Of a DNA stretch of 64,000 nucleotides, positions 1 through 9,279 are shown piece by piece. The notes beneath the pieces are model-generated. The model ran no database searches and was not told where the DNA came from. It saw nothing but the letters and a program-made list of their open reading frames with translations. Source of the DNA: Marinomonas arctica. Lineage in GTDB: Bacteria > Pseudomonadota > Gammaproteobacteria > Pseudomonadales > Marinomonadaceae. The stretch lies in contig NZ_QHJF01000006.1 of the NCBI RefSeq assembly GCF_003259225.1, positions 1 to 64,000 on the forward strand. Reading direction: 5' to 3'. Each line of letters starts with the position of its first letter. Position 1 is the first letter of the stretch. A program made the translations under genes and the position numbers.

Positions 1-11
1 TCGGGGTGAGA

Positions 12-57
12 CAGGTTTCTTTCAACCTGACGGGTTTGCCAGCTTCGCTGGGCAAAC
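12..57. repeat. Two adjacent small inverted repeats at the left edge
   Basis: Two hairpins can be read: CAGGTT at 12-17 with AACCTG at 24-29, and GTTTGCC at 34-40 with GGCAAAC at 51-57 around an AGC-TTC-GCT loop. They lie just past the terminator of the TRAP binding-protein gene. They may belong to the 3' end of a gene outside the window. No function can be assigned. Confidence 0.4.
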
Positions 58-58
58 A

Positions 59-90
59 AAAAACCACAGCCTTTAAAGACCGTGGTTTTT
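59..90 (-). terminator. Rho-independent terminator, probably bidirectional
   Basis: AAACCAC at 61-67 pairs with GTGGTTT at 82-88, with A/T extensions on both sides, so a T-run follows the stem on either strand. On the minus strand it lies 26 bases after the stop of the TRAP binding-protein gene and should end that operon. Confidence 0.75.
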
Positions 91-115
91 ATTTTTCATA
101 TAAGTACAGAAAGAA

Positions 116-1144
116 TTACTGACTCAATTCATTTACATTTTCTCTAAAGTAAGCAAGCGCTGCTTTTGCATCCACTTTGCGATCAGAAACAGAGTCAATC
201 CATACCTGATCTATTCCCGCTTCTAATCTATTCATCTCTTTTACGATGGCGTCATCTTTAGATAGGTAAACTACGTTAACGCCATTCGCTTTTGCCTCTA
301 AGATGCCGTCTTGATCAGCTTTCCCCCAAGCGGCACCAGCCAGCCTTGAAAGCTTTTCACCCGATACGCTCATGATAGCGTCCTGGTCTTTTTTACTCAG
401 GCTATCTAACGTATCTGGATTCATCACAATACTAAATGCGGTGGTATAAAGCCCTTTAGGAAACAAGGTGAGATCAGTCGTCACTTCACTTAACCGAAGC
501 GTTTTTTGCTGTTCAGCAGGCAAAAACGTACCATCTACTACGCCTTGCTGCATCATTTCATAAGATTTCGGCGCAGGAGCAGAAACGGGGGTCACCCCTA
601 AACGTTCAGCAAGGGTATTCACCAAACCACCACCGATACGCATTTTTTTACCTTTCAAATCTTCTAATGAATTAACTGGAAAATTGGTATTCAACTGACC
701 TGGACCATGAACAAACAAGGCAAGTAATTCAAGTCCTTTGAATTCTCCATCGGCTTTAAAGAATTTTTCATAGGTATGCCATAACGCCACAGAACCCACT
801 TCTGCATCGGTGATCTCACCTGGGATTTCGGAAACGCTGGTTAGTTTGAATCGACCCGGTACATAAGAGTTAACAGCAAAACTAACATCATAAACGCCAT
901 CTTCTACAGCATCAAAAATCGCTTTAGGGTCACCAGTATAGTTTTCAATAACCACTTCAACACGACCCTCAGTAGCCTGTTCAACCCATTCTTTCCAAGT
1001 TGGCCAAACAATTGAGTTTTGCGAACTCGTTGGTGGTAACCAAGTCGCCACATGCAAAGTCGTTTCTGCTGCTGAAGTCAGTCCGGATGCTAAAATAGAA
1101 GTACCGCATACGGCCAAAAGTAGATTTTTTTTAACATTCATCAT
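116..1144 (-). CDS. TRAP transporter periplasmic substrate-binding protein (DctP family)
   Basis: This 342-residue secreted protein is the ligand-binding subunit of a tripartite ATP-independent periplasmic (TRAP) transporter. A signal peptide (basic MNVKK, hydrophobic stretch, then SAAE near residue 26) is followed by a DctP-type fold. An AGGAA sequence lies 8 bases before the ATG. It is the last gene of a dctQ-dctM-dctP unit that follows paaZ on the same strand. The substrate cannot be read from sequence; the location beside the phenylacetate genes suggests an aromatic or organic acid, which is inference only. A hairpin between dctM and this gene may allow it to be made at a different level from the membrane subunits. 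Confidence 0.88.
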   Translation of the reverse strand: MMNVKKNLLLAVCGTSILASGLTSAAETTLHVATWLPPTSSQNSIVWPTWKEWVEQATEGRVEVVIENYTGDPKAIFDAVEDGVYDVSFAVNSYVPGRFKLTSVSEIPGEITDAEVGSVALWHTYEKFFKADGEFKGLELLALFVHGPGQLNTNFPVNSLEDLKGKKMRIGGGLVNTLAERLGVTPVSAPAPKSYEMMQQGVVDGTFLPAEQQKTLRLSEVTTDLTLFPKGLYTTAFSIVMNPDTLDSLSKKDQDAIMSVSGEKLSRLAGAAWGKADQDGILEAKANGVNVVYLSKDDAIVKEMNRLEAGIDQVWIDSVSDRKVDAKAALAYFRENVNELSQ

Positions 1145-1202
1145 ATTTATTATTCCTATAGTTTATGATTTACATTGATAAAAATTTCGCTCTCTCATAG
1201 CA

Positions 1203-1236
1203 ATGACTTTACAACCTTATGGTTATTGAAAGTCAT
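1203..1236 (-). other. Intercistronic stem-loop between dctM and dctP
   Basis: ATGACTTT (1203-1210) pairs with AAAGTCAT (1229-1236), and inside it AACC pairs with GGTT around TTAT. There is no T-run on the minus strand, so it is more likely an RNA-processing or stability element than a terminator. It lies in the 132-base gap before the binding-protein gene. Confidence 0.5.
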
Positions 1237-1276
1237 AAAAACGCCCCATTAATAAAAAAATTCATTTGAAAAATGT

Positions 1277-2605
1277 TTACTCATATAAAAAATTAGGCAA
1301 AAACATCGATACTGGAACGATGAACACAATGATCAAAAGTCGGATAATATCCGCACACCAAAACGGTGTAACCCCCTTGAAAATCGTGCCTGCTTTTACG
1401 TCTTTTAATACTGCACTTAATACAAAGACATTCATCCCCACTGGTGGCGTTATTAAACTGATCTCAGTCACTACAACAACAACAATGCCAAACCAAACAA
1501 GATCAAAACCTAAGCTAGACACAAGAGGAAAAAAAACCGGCACCGTCAGTAGCAACATGGAAAGACTTTCGAACACCATGCCAAGAATGATGTAGATGAC
1601 GAGGATAACCATGATGACCAGCATAGGACTTAACTCCAATGCCGTAACAAAGCTCAATAAAGCATCAGGCAAGCCCGCTCGGGTAATAAAATCCGAAAAA
1701 ATAAACGCGCCAATCACCACACAAAACAACATGGCAGACGTTCTCGAGGTGTCTACTAGCGTCTCAACAATTCCAACAAAGCTTAGACTACGGCGAGTCA
1801 AACCAATGATTAGCGCACCACCCGCCCCAATACCAGCCGCTTCGGTCGGCGTGAATACACCTAAATAAATACCGCCCATCACAATAGTGAAAAGCAATAA
1901 AACGCCCCAAATACTTTTTAGAGCAAGCATTCGTTCTTTAAAGCCCATCCGCTCCCCAGCGGGGCCCGCCTTAGGGTTTCGCCATACAACGTAACGAACA
2001 GCACACATATACAAGAAAATGCCTAACATGCCGGGAATAAAGCCAGCTGCAAACAACTCACGGATACTGGTCTGGGTTAACAAACCATAAATCACCAAGA
2101 TAACGCTGGGAGGAATCAAGATACCTAATGTTCCACCTGCGGCTATCGATGCCGTTGCCAGACTATCCGCATAACCAAACTTGCGCATGGGTGGCATGGC
2201 CACTTTTGCCATGGTTGCAGAAGTGGCTAAACTGGAACCACAGATAGCCGAGAAACCGCCGCAAGCTAAAACAGTCGACATCGCCAAACCTCCTTTTCGA
2301 TGACCTAAAAAAGCATATGACGCGTTATATAATTCCTGTGACAAACCAGAACGAGTCACTAAATTCCCCATCAGAATGAACAAAGGAATCACCGACAAAT
2401 TGTAGTCTTGCACGGTTCCTATCACCCGACTGGATGCCAGAGTGAGTGCTGCCGTCCAACGAAAAGACAGCACATTGTCAAAACTTAGACCCTGCAAAAT
2501 AGCGAAACCTAAAAAACCAACCACTCCCATTGCAAAAGCGATCGGCATACGAATAACCAAAATTAAAAACAAAAGAACGGCAAAGCCGATTAATACAACT
2601 GACAT
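1277..2605 (-). CDS. TRAP transporter large permease (DctM family)
   Basis: A 442-residue, very hydrophobic protein with about a dozen membrane segments and the DctM-type signatures around PLFILMGNLV and GILIPPSVILVIYG. It is the cation-coupled transport subunit of the TRAP system. The open frame begins at a TTG at 2617, but the ATG at 2605 has GGAG six bases upstream and begins one base after the dctQ stop (TAG at 2607-2609), so the ATG was chosen. Length is normal for the family (about 430). It works with the small subunit upstream and the binding protein downstream. Confidence 0.9.
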   Translation of the reverse strand: MSVVLIGFAVLLFLILVIRMPIAFAMGVVGFLGFAILQGLSFDNVLSFRWTAALTLASSRVIGTVQDYNLSVIPLFILMGNLVTRSGLSQELYNASYAFLGHRKGGLAMSTVLACGGFSAICGSSLATSATMAKVAMPPMRKFGYADSLATASIAAGGTLGILIPPSVILVIYGLLTQTSIRELFAAGFIPGMLGIFLYMCAVRYVVWRNPKAGPAGERMGFKERMLALKSIWGVLLLFTIVMGGIYLGVFTPTEAAGIGAGGALIIGLTRRSLSFVGIVETLVDTSRTSAMLFCVVIGAFIFSDFITRAGLPDALLSFVTALELSPMLVIMVILVIYIILGMVFESLSMLLLTVPVFFPLVSSLGFDLVWFGIVVVVVTEISLITPPVGMNVFVLSAVLKDVKAGTIFKGVTPFWCADIIRLLIIVFIVPVSMFLPNFLYE

Positions 2606-2606
2606 G

Positions 2607-3140
2607 CTACTCTCCAAACTGCTGTGTTTCGTTATTGCCCTTTAGCACTCGATACGCACCATATGTCAACATACAAGCCGCGGTTATCCAGCTCATAATG
2701 GCGATATATTCGGTTAAATATCCGGTAGGGATTTTTAAATACTCACTAACTTCACCACGACGCAGAGAGCGTTCTGCCAGTTCATCAATACGAACCGCTA
2801 AGAAATAAAACGAAGAAGAGACAATAAATACTGAAAAGATGCCAAGCACTTTAACGATACGATTGCCTAAAACATGATCCAATAAATCCACGACTACATG
2901 ACTTCCACGCCATGTAATCAACGGCATTTGAGCAAACACCATGATAGCCAAGCCCATTTGAGTCAGTTCAAAGGCACCATTAATAGAATTATTAAAAAGA
3001 TAGCGACCCACTACATCCACACACGTTAGCGCCATCAACAAAAACAACACCGTTGCAGAAATCCCCTCTAACACCACACCAACCCAACGATAAATATTTG
3101 GCTCTGGGTAATGCTTATCAATCCAGCCTTTTATCGACAT
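2607..3140 (-). CDS. TRAP transporter small permease (DctQ family)
   Basis: A 177-residue integral membrane protein with four predicted helices, typical of DctQ, which scaffolds the large subunit. The open frame reaches back to 3227, but the ATG at 3140 has an AGGAG five bases upstream and gives the usual family length. The upstream extension lacks DctQ features and overlaps the paaZ terminator. It is the first gene of the dctQ-dctM-dctP unit. A short promoter region may lie in the 57 bases between the terminator and this start. Confidence 0.87.
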   Translation of the reverse strand: MSIKGWIDKHYPEPNIYRWVGVVLEGISATVLFLLMALTCVDVVGRYLFNNSINGAFELTQMGLAIMVFAQMPLITWRGSHVVVDLLDHVLGNRIVKVLGIFSVFIVSSSFYFLAVRIDELAERSLRRGEVSEYLKIPTGYLTEYIAIMSWITAACMLTYGAYRVLKGNNETQQFGE

Positions 3141-3185
3141 GACAGCTCCTAAATTTTTATTATTGTATTGAATCAAAATGCATAA

Positions 3186-3216
3186 AATCCGAAAACAAGG
3201 GCGATGTAATCGCCCT
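3186..3216 (-). terminator. Terminator after paaZ
   Basis: A perfect 8-bp stem, AGGGCGAT (3198-3205) with ATCGCCCT (3209-3216) around three bases, is followed on the minus strand by a T-rich run (TTGTTTT, then ATTTT). It lies seven bases after the paaZ stop and separates the paa genes from the TRAP operon, possibly incompletely. Confidence 0.7.
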
Positions 3217-3223
3217 GTCGGCA

Positions 3224-5308
3224 TCAATCAAATTGCTTCTTAACCAAGGTTAAAATGTCATAACTAGCGACCAGCTCTTCATGCTGATTGGTGACTTGAA
3301 CGTCCCAAACCACCACACCTTGAGGTTCACCTTTAGGGCTTAACTTACCTTGGTCAATTTTGCGTTTGCAGGTTAAACGCGCACGAATGGTGTCGCCAAT
3401 TGGAACAGGTGTGATAAAGCGCAAGGTATCCAAGCCATAATTTGCCAATACCGGACCTTCTCCAGGGGAAACAAATAAACCCGCGGCAGCCGATAAAACA
3501 AAATAGCCATGAGCAATACGCTGCTCGAACTGAGAATCACGGGCGGCAATATCGTCAAAGTGCATATAAAAATGATCGCCAGACAAACAACCAAAGTTCA
3601 CTATGTCAGTTTCCGTGACCGTACGACGATGAGTAAGCAAAGACTCGCCAATACGAAGGTCTTCAAAGTAACGACGAAATGGATGCACATCACTTTCATA
3701 GGTTTCGCCGCCACGAACATATTCTCCGGTGACCGCTGACAACATCGTTGGTGAGCCCTGAATCGCAGCACGTTGCATGTAGTGTTTAACACCACGTATA
3801 CCGCCTAATTCTTCACCACCGCCAGCGCGTCCTGGACCACCATGCTTTAACATTGGCAGCGGAGAACCATGTCCAGTAGATTCTTTCGAGGATGCTTCAT
3901 TCAAGATATGCACTCTGCCGTGCCATGCGGCTAAAGCGGGCACCACTTTTCTGGCAATCTCAGGGTCTTGGGTCACTAACGTTGTTACCAGAGATCCCTT
4001 GCCACGAGCTGCAAGCGCAATAGCATGGTCGATATTTTTATAAGGCATTAAGGTGCTGATTGGGCCAAACGCTTCAATATCATGAGCCCCGCCATCTGCA
4101 TCAGGGTCATTACTCAGTAACAAAGTCGGCTGTATAAATGCACCTTTTTCTGAACCTTTTCCTAAAAGCTCAAACCCTTCATCATGACCACAAACAAGCT
4201 GACTACTTTTTAATAATTGCTCAAGTTGCGCTAAGACGTCTGCTTTTTGCTCAAAAGAGGCCAATGCGCCCATGCGTACCGTATCTAAATGCGGATCGCC
4301 GATAGACATTTTGGCAAGACGTGCGGTTAGGCGCTCAGAGACGGCCTGAACTTGATTTTCAGGAATCAATACACGACGAATCGCCGTACATTTCTGCCCT
4401 GCTTTCACCGTCATTTCCCGTGCAACTTCTTTGATGAAAAGCTCAAATTCTGGACTATCGACAGAGACATCCGGCGCAAGGATAGCGCAGTTCAACGAAT
4501 CTGCTTCGGCATTAAAAGGAATAGAGTTATTGATGATATTCGGTGTGACTTTTAATTTGGCAGCGGTGCTCGCAGAGCCCGTAAAAGTCACCACATCTTG
4601 ACCATCCAAACGATCTAACAAATCACCTGTACGACCAATGATTAACTGCAAACTGCCTTCTGGCAATAAACCAGACTCGTGCATTAAACGCACACAAGCC
4701 TCAGTCAAATACGAGGTAGACGTCGCAGGCTTCACAATACATGGCATGCCCGCCAAAAAGTTAGCTGCGAATTTTTCTAACATACCCCAAATTGGGAAGT
4801 TAAAGGCATTGATGTGTACGGCAACACCTTGGCGAGGCACCAGAATATGCGAACCGAAAAACTGCCCATCACGACCCAAAGGAAAGGCATCATCTTCGTG
4901 AATCAGGTTGCCGGATGGCAACTCACGTCGACCGACACTAGCATAAGCAAACAGCGTACCTGCGCCACCTTCTATATCGACCCAGCTATCATTGCGAGTC
5001 GCACCAGTTAACAGAGAAATAGCGTATAACGACTCTTTGTATTCGAGTAAATGCTTTCCTAAATCACGCAAACAAGATGCGCGACTCTGAAAGTCCATTG
5101 CCATTAAAGAAGCACGACCTTTGGTGCGGGCAAATTCCAGTGAACGAGCAAAATCAATAGTTTCAGCGTGCGTGTGATAAATCGTTTCACCGTTAACTGG
5201 GCTAGCTAGTGCTTGTCCAGCTTGATTACCTAACCACTCCCCAGCAATAAAACTTTGTAGAACTGGGCTTCGTGCAACTGGGCTTTGTACAACTGGGCTT
5301 TGGCTCAT
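3224..5308 (-). CDS. paaZ: PaaZ, bifunctional oxepin-CoA hydrolase / semialdehyde dehydrogenase
   Basis: PaaZ opens the oxepin-CoA ring (C-terminal R-specific enoyl-CoA hydratase, MaoC-like) and oxidises the resulting semialdehyde with NADP (N-terminal aldehyde dehydrogenase). In the 694-residue form the dehydrogenase covers about 1-530, with catalytic Glu268 and Cys307 (GQKCTAI). The hydratase covers about 545-690, with Asp578 in CLSGDHF. The open frame starts at 5395, but the ATG at 5308 has GGAG upstream and the extra 29 residues do not match the family. E. coli PaaZ is 681 residues. The first 20 residues carry a repeat coded by three 15-base tandem units. It is the last gene of the paaABCDE-Z run. 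Confidence 0.95.
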   Translation of the reverse strand: MSQSPVVQSPVARSPVLQSFIAGEWLGNQAGQALASPVNGETIYHTHAETIDFARSLEFARTKGRASLMAMDFQSRASCLRDLGKHLLEYKESLYAISLLTGATRNDSWVDIEGGAGTLFAYASVGRRELPSGNLIHEDDAFPLGRDGQFFGSHILVPRQGVAVHINAFNFPIWGMLEKFAANFLAGMPCIVKPATSTSYLTEACVRLMHESGLLPEGSLQLIIGRTGDLLDRLDGQDVVTFTGSASTAAKLKVTPNIINNSIPFNAEADSLNCAILAPDVSVDSPEFELFIKEVAREMTVKAGQKCTAIRRVLIPENQVQAVSERLTARLAKMSIGDPHLDTVRMGALASFEQKADVLAQLEQLLKSSQLVCGHDEGFELLGKGSEKGAFIQPTLLLSNDPDADGGAHDIEAFGPISTLMPYKNIDHAIALAARGKGSLVTTLVTQDPEIARKVVPALAAWHGRVHILNEASSKESTGHGSPLPMLKHGGPGRAGGGEELGGIRGVKHYMQRAAIQGSPTMLSAVTGEYVRGGETYESDVHPFRRYFEDLRIGESLLTHRRTVTETDIVNFGCLSGDHFYMHFDDIAARDSQFEQRIAHGYFVLSAAAGLFVSPGEGPVLANYGLDTLRFITPVPIGDTIRARLTCKRKIDQGKLSPKGEPQGVVVWDVQVTNQHEELVASYDILTLVKKQFD
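5254..5298 (-). repeat. Three tandem 15-bp units in the paaZ 5' end
   Basis: Three in-frame units (5254-5268, 5269-5283, 5284-5298) share the core AACTGGGC and differ at two or three positions. They code a repeated S/R-P-V-x-Q segment at the extreme N terminus of PaaZ, before the conserved FIAGEW start of the dehydrogenase. The unit length is a multiple of three, so changes in copy number would keep the frame. Confidence 0.75.
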
Positions 5309-5401
5309 AATGTTCTCCATCGGTGGTCTATTTGCCACCGTCATCTTTGTTGTTTTTATGATGTCTCGATCTTTCATAGTCAGGCGATCGGTCAAGCCGA
5401 A

Positions 5402-6475
5402 TTAGACTTGATCAAAATCCAGCACAACCTTTTTGGACACAGGGTAAGACTGACAAGAAAGCACATAACCCGCTTCCACCTCGTAGTCTTCAAGACCAAT
5501 GCTAATGTCCATGTCTACTTCGCCCTCAACCACTTTACATTTACAGGTAGAACACACGCCCGCCCGACACGAAAATGGCAGGTCTGCACCATGCTCGTTA
5601 CCCGCATTCAGCAAGTTTTCGGTATTCTGTTTTAGGTCAAAGCTCATCGCATGACCATCACGAATAACGGTAATTTCCGACATATCTGCACTGGCAGACG
5701 CTTGTGCACGCTGCTCTCGTTTGCGCTCATTACCAGCCGCGGCAAACAGTTCAAAATGGATATTTTTTTCTGGTGTACCAAACTCTTTTAAAAGGTCTTT
5801 CACCATTTCTGTCATGGACTGAGGGCCACAAATAAAGGCACCAGTCAGTGTTTTCACATTCACCCAACGATCAAACAAAGCACGGCATTTATCTGCATCA
5901 ATGTGGCCGTTGTACAAATCGATATCTTGTTGTTCTCGACTCAAGACGAAAATCAGATTCAAACGATTCATGTAGGTGTTTTTAAGGTCCGCCAGTTGAT
6001 CTCGGAACATGGTGGAAGAAGTAGAACGATTGCCATATAAAAGCGTGACTTTACTGTACGGCTCAGTAGCCAAAGTCGTTTTTGCAATAGACAGAATGGG
6101 GGTAATCCCACTGCCTGCGGCAACCAATAAATAGTCACCATGACGGGCAGGATCAAGCTCTGAATAAAAGTGCCCTAGCGGTGGCATTACCTCAAGCACA
6201 TCACCGACCTTGATGGAATCGTTAGCAAAGGTAGAAAAAAGCCCATCAGGCACACGCTTTATTGCAACTCGCATTTCATTGTCTTGAACGCCACTGCAAA
6301 TAGAGTAAGAACGACGTACTTCTTGGCCATCAATCTGAGTACGCAGTGTCAAAAATTGACCTTGTTTAAATTGATAGCTCTGCGCTAAATCCTCAGGGAC
6401 AGCAAAAGCGAGCGAAATAGAATCACGAGTTTCACGACGTAAATCTGAAACGGTAAGTGAGTGAAATTGATTCAT
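5402..6475 (-). CDS. paaE: PaaE, phenylacetyl-CoA epoxidase reductase subunit
   Basis: PaaE carries electrons from NADPH to the di-iron epoxidase PaaABC. The 357-residue protein has a FAD-binding module (RRSYSIC near residue 45), an NAD(P)-binding module (AAGSGITPI near 115) and a C-terminal plant-type 2Fe-2S ferredoxin domain (CRAGVCSTC and a later Cys in LSCQSYP). An upstream in-frame GTG at 6487 exists, but the ATG at 6475 has GGAG six bases ahead and matches family length. It follows paaD in the paaABCDE operon. Confidence 0.95.
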   Translation of the reverse strand: MNQFHSLTVSDLRRETRDSISLAFAVPEDLAQSYQFKQGQFLTLRTQIDGQEVRRSYSICSGVQDNEMRVAIKRVPDGLFSTFANDSIKVGDVLEVMPPLGHFYSELDPARHGDYLLVAAGSGITPILSIAKTTLATEPYSKVTLLYGNRSTSSTMFRDQLADLKNTYMNRLNLIFVLSREQQDIDLYNGHIDADKCRALFDRWVNVKTLTGAFICGPQSMTEMVKDLLKEFGTPEKNIHFELFAAAGNERKREQRAQASASADMSEITVIRDGHAMSFDLKQNTENLLNAGNEHGADLPFSCRAGVCSTCKCKVVEGEVDMDISIGLEDYEVEAGYVLSCQSYPVSKKVVLDFDQV

Positions 6476-6511
6476 CTGTGTCTCCACGGCCAGGTTATTG
6501 TTATCTATGGC

Positions 6512-7045
6512 TCAAATGCATTTAAAATAATCAAAGGGTTCTAAACAGGACTTACATCGATACAAGGATTTGCACGCTGTCGAGCCGAATTCACTTAATT
6601 GTTCTGTGTCTTGGCTACCACAATTTGGACACTCAACTTGTGTTATTCCCGACAACAAAGAACGCTTATTTGAACTCCCGACTGGCGGTGCAATCCCGTA
6701 GGCTTTAAGGCGACTTCGACCCTGTTCGGTAATCCAATCGGTTGTCCAAGCTGGGTCTAAACGTTGCGCTACTTTAGGGTGTAAAAAACCCGCATTTTGC
6801 AGCGCATCACGTATCGAGGTTTCGATATATTCCGTTGCAGGACAACCTGAATAGGTTGGTGTGACGACTACATAAAGATGTCCATCCGCCCAGCCGACGT
6901 CCCGAACGATGCCAAGATCCATCACACTCACCACAGGCACTTCAGGGTCCATCACCTCTTCCAGCACTTTGTATGCTTGCTGGATATCAGCCGCGCCCCC
7001 TGAACGACCTTGTTGGTCAGTGATAATTAACTCACCAGCTTGCAT
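6512..7045 (-). CDS. paaD: PaaD, epoxidase maturation protein (MIP18/DUF59 family)
   Basis: A 177-residue protein with an N-terminal MIP18-like domain (DPEVPVVSVMDLGIV) and a C-terminal four-cysteine zinc-ribbon-like segment (CPNCGSQ, then CKSLYRCKSC). PaaD is needed for epoxidase activity and is thought to help Fe-S or iron-site assembly, probably for PaaE. Its start overlaps the end of paaC by 14 bases, so translation is probably coupled; the Shine-Dalgarno is weak, which fits coupling. Confidence 0.92.
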   Translation of the reverse strand: MQAGELIITDQQGRSGGAADIQQAYKVLEEVMDPEVPVVSVMDLGIVRDVGWADGHLYVVVTPTYSGCPATEYIETSIRDALQNAGFLHPKVAQRLDPAWTTDWITEQGRSRLKAYGIAPPVGSSNKRSLLSGITQVECPNCGSQDTEQLSEFGSTACKSLYRCKSCLEPFDYFKCI

Positions 7046-7799
7046 CGGGATAAGCTCGTTGTAAGAATTGCATTTCTGCTAATAACGTCCCCAAGTGCTC
7101 AGAATGCATACCTGTTCGAGCACTCAAATAGAAAGTGTTTGGTGCATCAGGAACGGTTAGCGTCGCTTTAGCAAATACCTCGTTTACGGTCGCCAGCCAT
7201 TTTCCTGGCAATTCAGTCAGCGCTGGAATATTGCCTGATTCAGACAAGGCTAATTCCGCATCGTTTTTTTCAACCAGTTCAAAGGTAAAACGCCAAACGG
7301 CATCTACCGCTTTTTCCATGCGCTGATGACTTTCTTCGGTACCGTCACCTAAACGTTCGACCCATTGAGAGGAACGACGCAAATGGTATGTCACTTCTTT
7401 TAAAGACTTCGCTGCAATCGCCGCAATACGTTCATCGTTTGCACCTTTTAGCATCGTCAGCAGGTGAAACTGCCAAGCGTCATAGAAAAACTGCTTCGTC
7501 ATAGTGACGGCAAAGTCGCCATTAGGCTGCTCTACCAATAGCAAATTACGAAACGCACGCTCATCACGGCGAAACGCTAACGTATCGGCATCGGTATCGG
7601 TATCATCGTTAATTCGCTCGGCGGCGTATTCATACCAATTGCGAGCCTGACCGACTAAGTCAAGACCGACGTTCATCATGCCCATTTCTTCTTCAAGAGC
7701 TGGAGCACGCCCCGTCCACTCGCATAAACGCTGAGCTTGGATCAAGGCACTGTCACCAAGGCGCAATAAAAATTCGGTTAATTCATCGTATTTAGTCAT
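7032..7799 (-). CDS. paaC: PaaC, phenylacetyl-CoA epoxidase structural subunit
   Basis: PaaC is the non-catalytic helical partner of PaaA in the ring-epoxidising complex. The 255-residue protein is all-helical and begins with the family-typical TKYDELTEFLLRLGDSAL. A GTG at 7805 precedes the ATG at 7799, but GAGG five bases before the ATG supports the ATG. It lies seven bases after paaB and overlaps paaD. Confidence 0.94.
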   Translation of the reverse strand: MTKYDELTEFLLRLGDSALIQAQRLCEWTGRAPALEEEMGMMNVGLDLVGQARNWYEYAAERINDDTDTDADTLAFRRDERAFRNLLLVEQPNGDFAVTMTKQFFYDAWQFHLLTMLKGANDERIAAIAAKSLKEVTYHLRRSSQWVERLGDGTEESHQRMEKAVDAVWRFTFELVEKNDAELALSESGNIPALTELPGKWLATVNEVFAKATLTVPDAPNTFYLSARTGMHSEHLGTLLAEMQFLQRAYPDASW

Positions 7800-7806
7800 A
7801 ACCACC

Positions 7807-8088
7807 TCACATATGCCCTACTTCATCAGGCAACTCATAAAAGCTGGCATGACGATAGACTTTGTCTTCTGATGGATCGAACAATGGCTCTTTCTCATCA
7901 CTCGCGGTTGCTGTGATTGATGCAGATGGTACAACCCAAATACTCACGCCTTCATTGCGACGGGTGTAAAGGTCTCTGGCATTCTCGATGGCCATTTCGG
8001 CATCCACAGCGTGAACGCTGCCAACATGCTTGTGATTTAGACCGTGCTTACTACGGATAAATATTTCAAAAAGTGTCCATTCAGACAT
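7807..8088 (-). CDS. paaB: PaaB, phenylacetyl-CoA epoxidase subunit
   Basis: A 93-residue protein matching the usual PaaB length (about 95), with family-typical segments at the start (EWTLFEIFIRSKHGLNHKHV) and at YTRRNEGVSIWVVP. PaaB links PaaAC units in the epoxidase assembly. It lies between paaA (20 bases upstream) and paaC in the operon. Confidence 0.95.
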   Translation of the reverse strand: MSEWTLFEIFIRSKHGLNHKHVGSVHAVDAEMAIENARDLYTRRNEGVSIWVVPSASITATASDEKEPLFDPSEDKVYRHASFYELPDEVGHM

Positions 8089-8108
8089 GGGAGATACCTC
8101 AAAATTAG

Positions 8109-9101
8109 TTAGGCAGCAGCCTGTTGTTTTTGTTTTTTATTTGCATGAGCCACCGCTGCTTCACGCACCCAAGCTCCGTCTTGAATCGCATTTCGACGCG
8201 TTTCCAAACGCTCTCGATTACAAGGGCCATTACCTTTAAGCACTTCGTAGAACTCCTCCCACTGAATCTCACCAAAGTCGTAATGACCACGCTCTTCATT
8301 CCATTTCAAATCAGGGTCTGGAACCGTGCAGCCTAATAGCTCTAATTGCGGAATGGTTTGATCGATAAAGCGCTGACGCAGTTCGTCATTGGTATGACGT
8401 TTGATTTTCCATGCCATAGATTGAGCTGAGTTAGGGGACTCCGCATCACTTGGACCAAACATCATCAAAGATGGCCACCACAAGCGATTAATCGCATCTT
8501 GCACCATGTCTTTTTGTGCTTGCGTGCCATGGCGCATCATGTGCAAAAGGATTTCGTAGCCTTGGCGTTGATGAAAGCTTTCTTCTTTGCAGACTCGGAT
8601 CATGGCGCGGGAATAAGGACCGTAAGAGGTACGCTGAAGGGGGACCTGATTTACAATCGCAGCACCATCAACCAACCAACCAACAGCCCCCATATCAGCC
8701 CAATTAAGTGTTGGATAGTTAAAAATACTCGAATACTTAGCACGACCAGAGTGCAGCTTTTCAATCTCTTCATCGCGATCCGCGCCTAGCGTTTCCATCG
8801 CGCTATACAGATACAAACCATGTCCCGCTTCATCCTGAATTTTGGCCATCAGTTGCAACTTACGTTTCAAGGTTGGCGCGCGAGTCACCCAATTACCTTC
8901 TGGCAACATACCCACAATTTCAGAATGAGCATGCTGGGAAATTTGACGGATCAAGGTTTTGCGATAGTTATCTGGCATCCAATTTTTAGGCTCGATTTTA
9001 ATCTCGGCATCAATTTTTTCCTGAAATGCCCTTTCTTCTGGTCCCATTTCAGCTAGGGATTTTATTGCTTTCGTCCCTGTTTCAACTTGTTGTGCGTACA
9101 T
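8109..9101 (-). CDS. paaA: PaaA, catalytic di-iron subunit of phenylacetyl-CoA epoxidase
   Basis: PaaA carries the di-iron centre that epoxidises the aromatic ring of phenylacetyl-CoA. Likely metal ligands are visible as Glu61 (HSEIVG), Glu91 and His94 (QDEAGHG) and Glu174/His177 ([10 protein letters not shown]). The open frame begins at 9134, but the ATG at 9101 has GGAG eight bases upstream and starts the MYAQQVETG segment, giving 330 residues, the normal size. It is the first gene of paaABCDE-Z, and a large inverted repeat about 60-100 bases upstream is the probable PaaX operator. Confidence 0.96.
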   Translation of the reverse strand: MYAQQVETGTKAIKSLAEMGPEERAFQEKIDAEIKIEPKNWMPDNYRKTLIRQISQHAHSEIVGMLPEGNWVTRAPTLKRKLQLMAKIQDEAGHGLYLYSAMETLGADRDEEIEKLHSGRAKYSSIFNYPTLNWADMGAVGWLVDGAAIVNQVPLQRTSYGPYSRAMIRVCKEESFHQRQGYEILLHMMRHGTQAQKDMVQDAINRLWWPSLMMFGPSDAESPNSAQSMAWKIKRHTNDELRQRFIDQTIPQLELLGCTVPDPDLKWNEERGHYDFGEIQWEEFYEVLKGNGPCNRERLETRRNAIQDGAWVREAAVAHANKKQKQQAAA

Positions 9102-9156
9102 GAGAACATCTCCAATATCGTAGAAATAAGTCATTTTATTAATAAGAGAATAGACT

Positions 9157-9200
9157 AATGATACATAAATTCAAGTTAATTTTTAATTTTATGTATCATT
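9157..9200. promoter_or_regulatory. Probable PaaX operator upstream of paaA
   Basis: AATGATACATAAA (9157-9169) is the exact reverse complement of TTTATGTATCATT (9188-9200). The core is GATACA-N26-TGTATC. The same core and spacing occur before paaF at 15797-15834. The E. coli PaaX operator is also described as a widely spaced inverted repeat containing TGATTC. A TTGCCA hexamer at 9214-9219 could be the -35 of a paaA promoter whose -10 would overlap the left arm when read on the minus strand. Binding by PaaX is inferred. Confidence 0.7.
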
Positions 9201-9279
9201 TATAATTATAATTTTTTGGCAACAGAAAATCCTAGCCCCTTAAAACAAGAGGCTACTCTTTATCAAATAGAAAGATTAA

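Noticed and set aside
12..57. Left-edge hairpins as part of a riboswitch
   Set aside because: Too short and no recognisable conserved core; the adjoining gene is outside the window.
1266..1868. Plus-strand open frames opposite dctM
   Set aside because: They are shadows of the dctM reading frame; products are rich in Thr, Lys and Pro with no domain.
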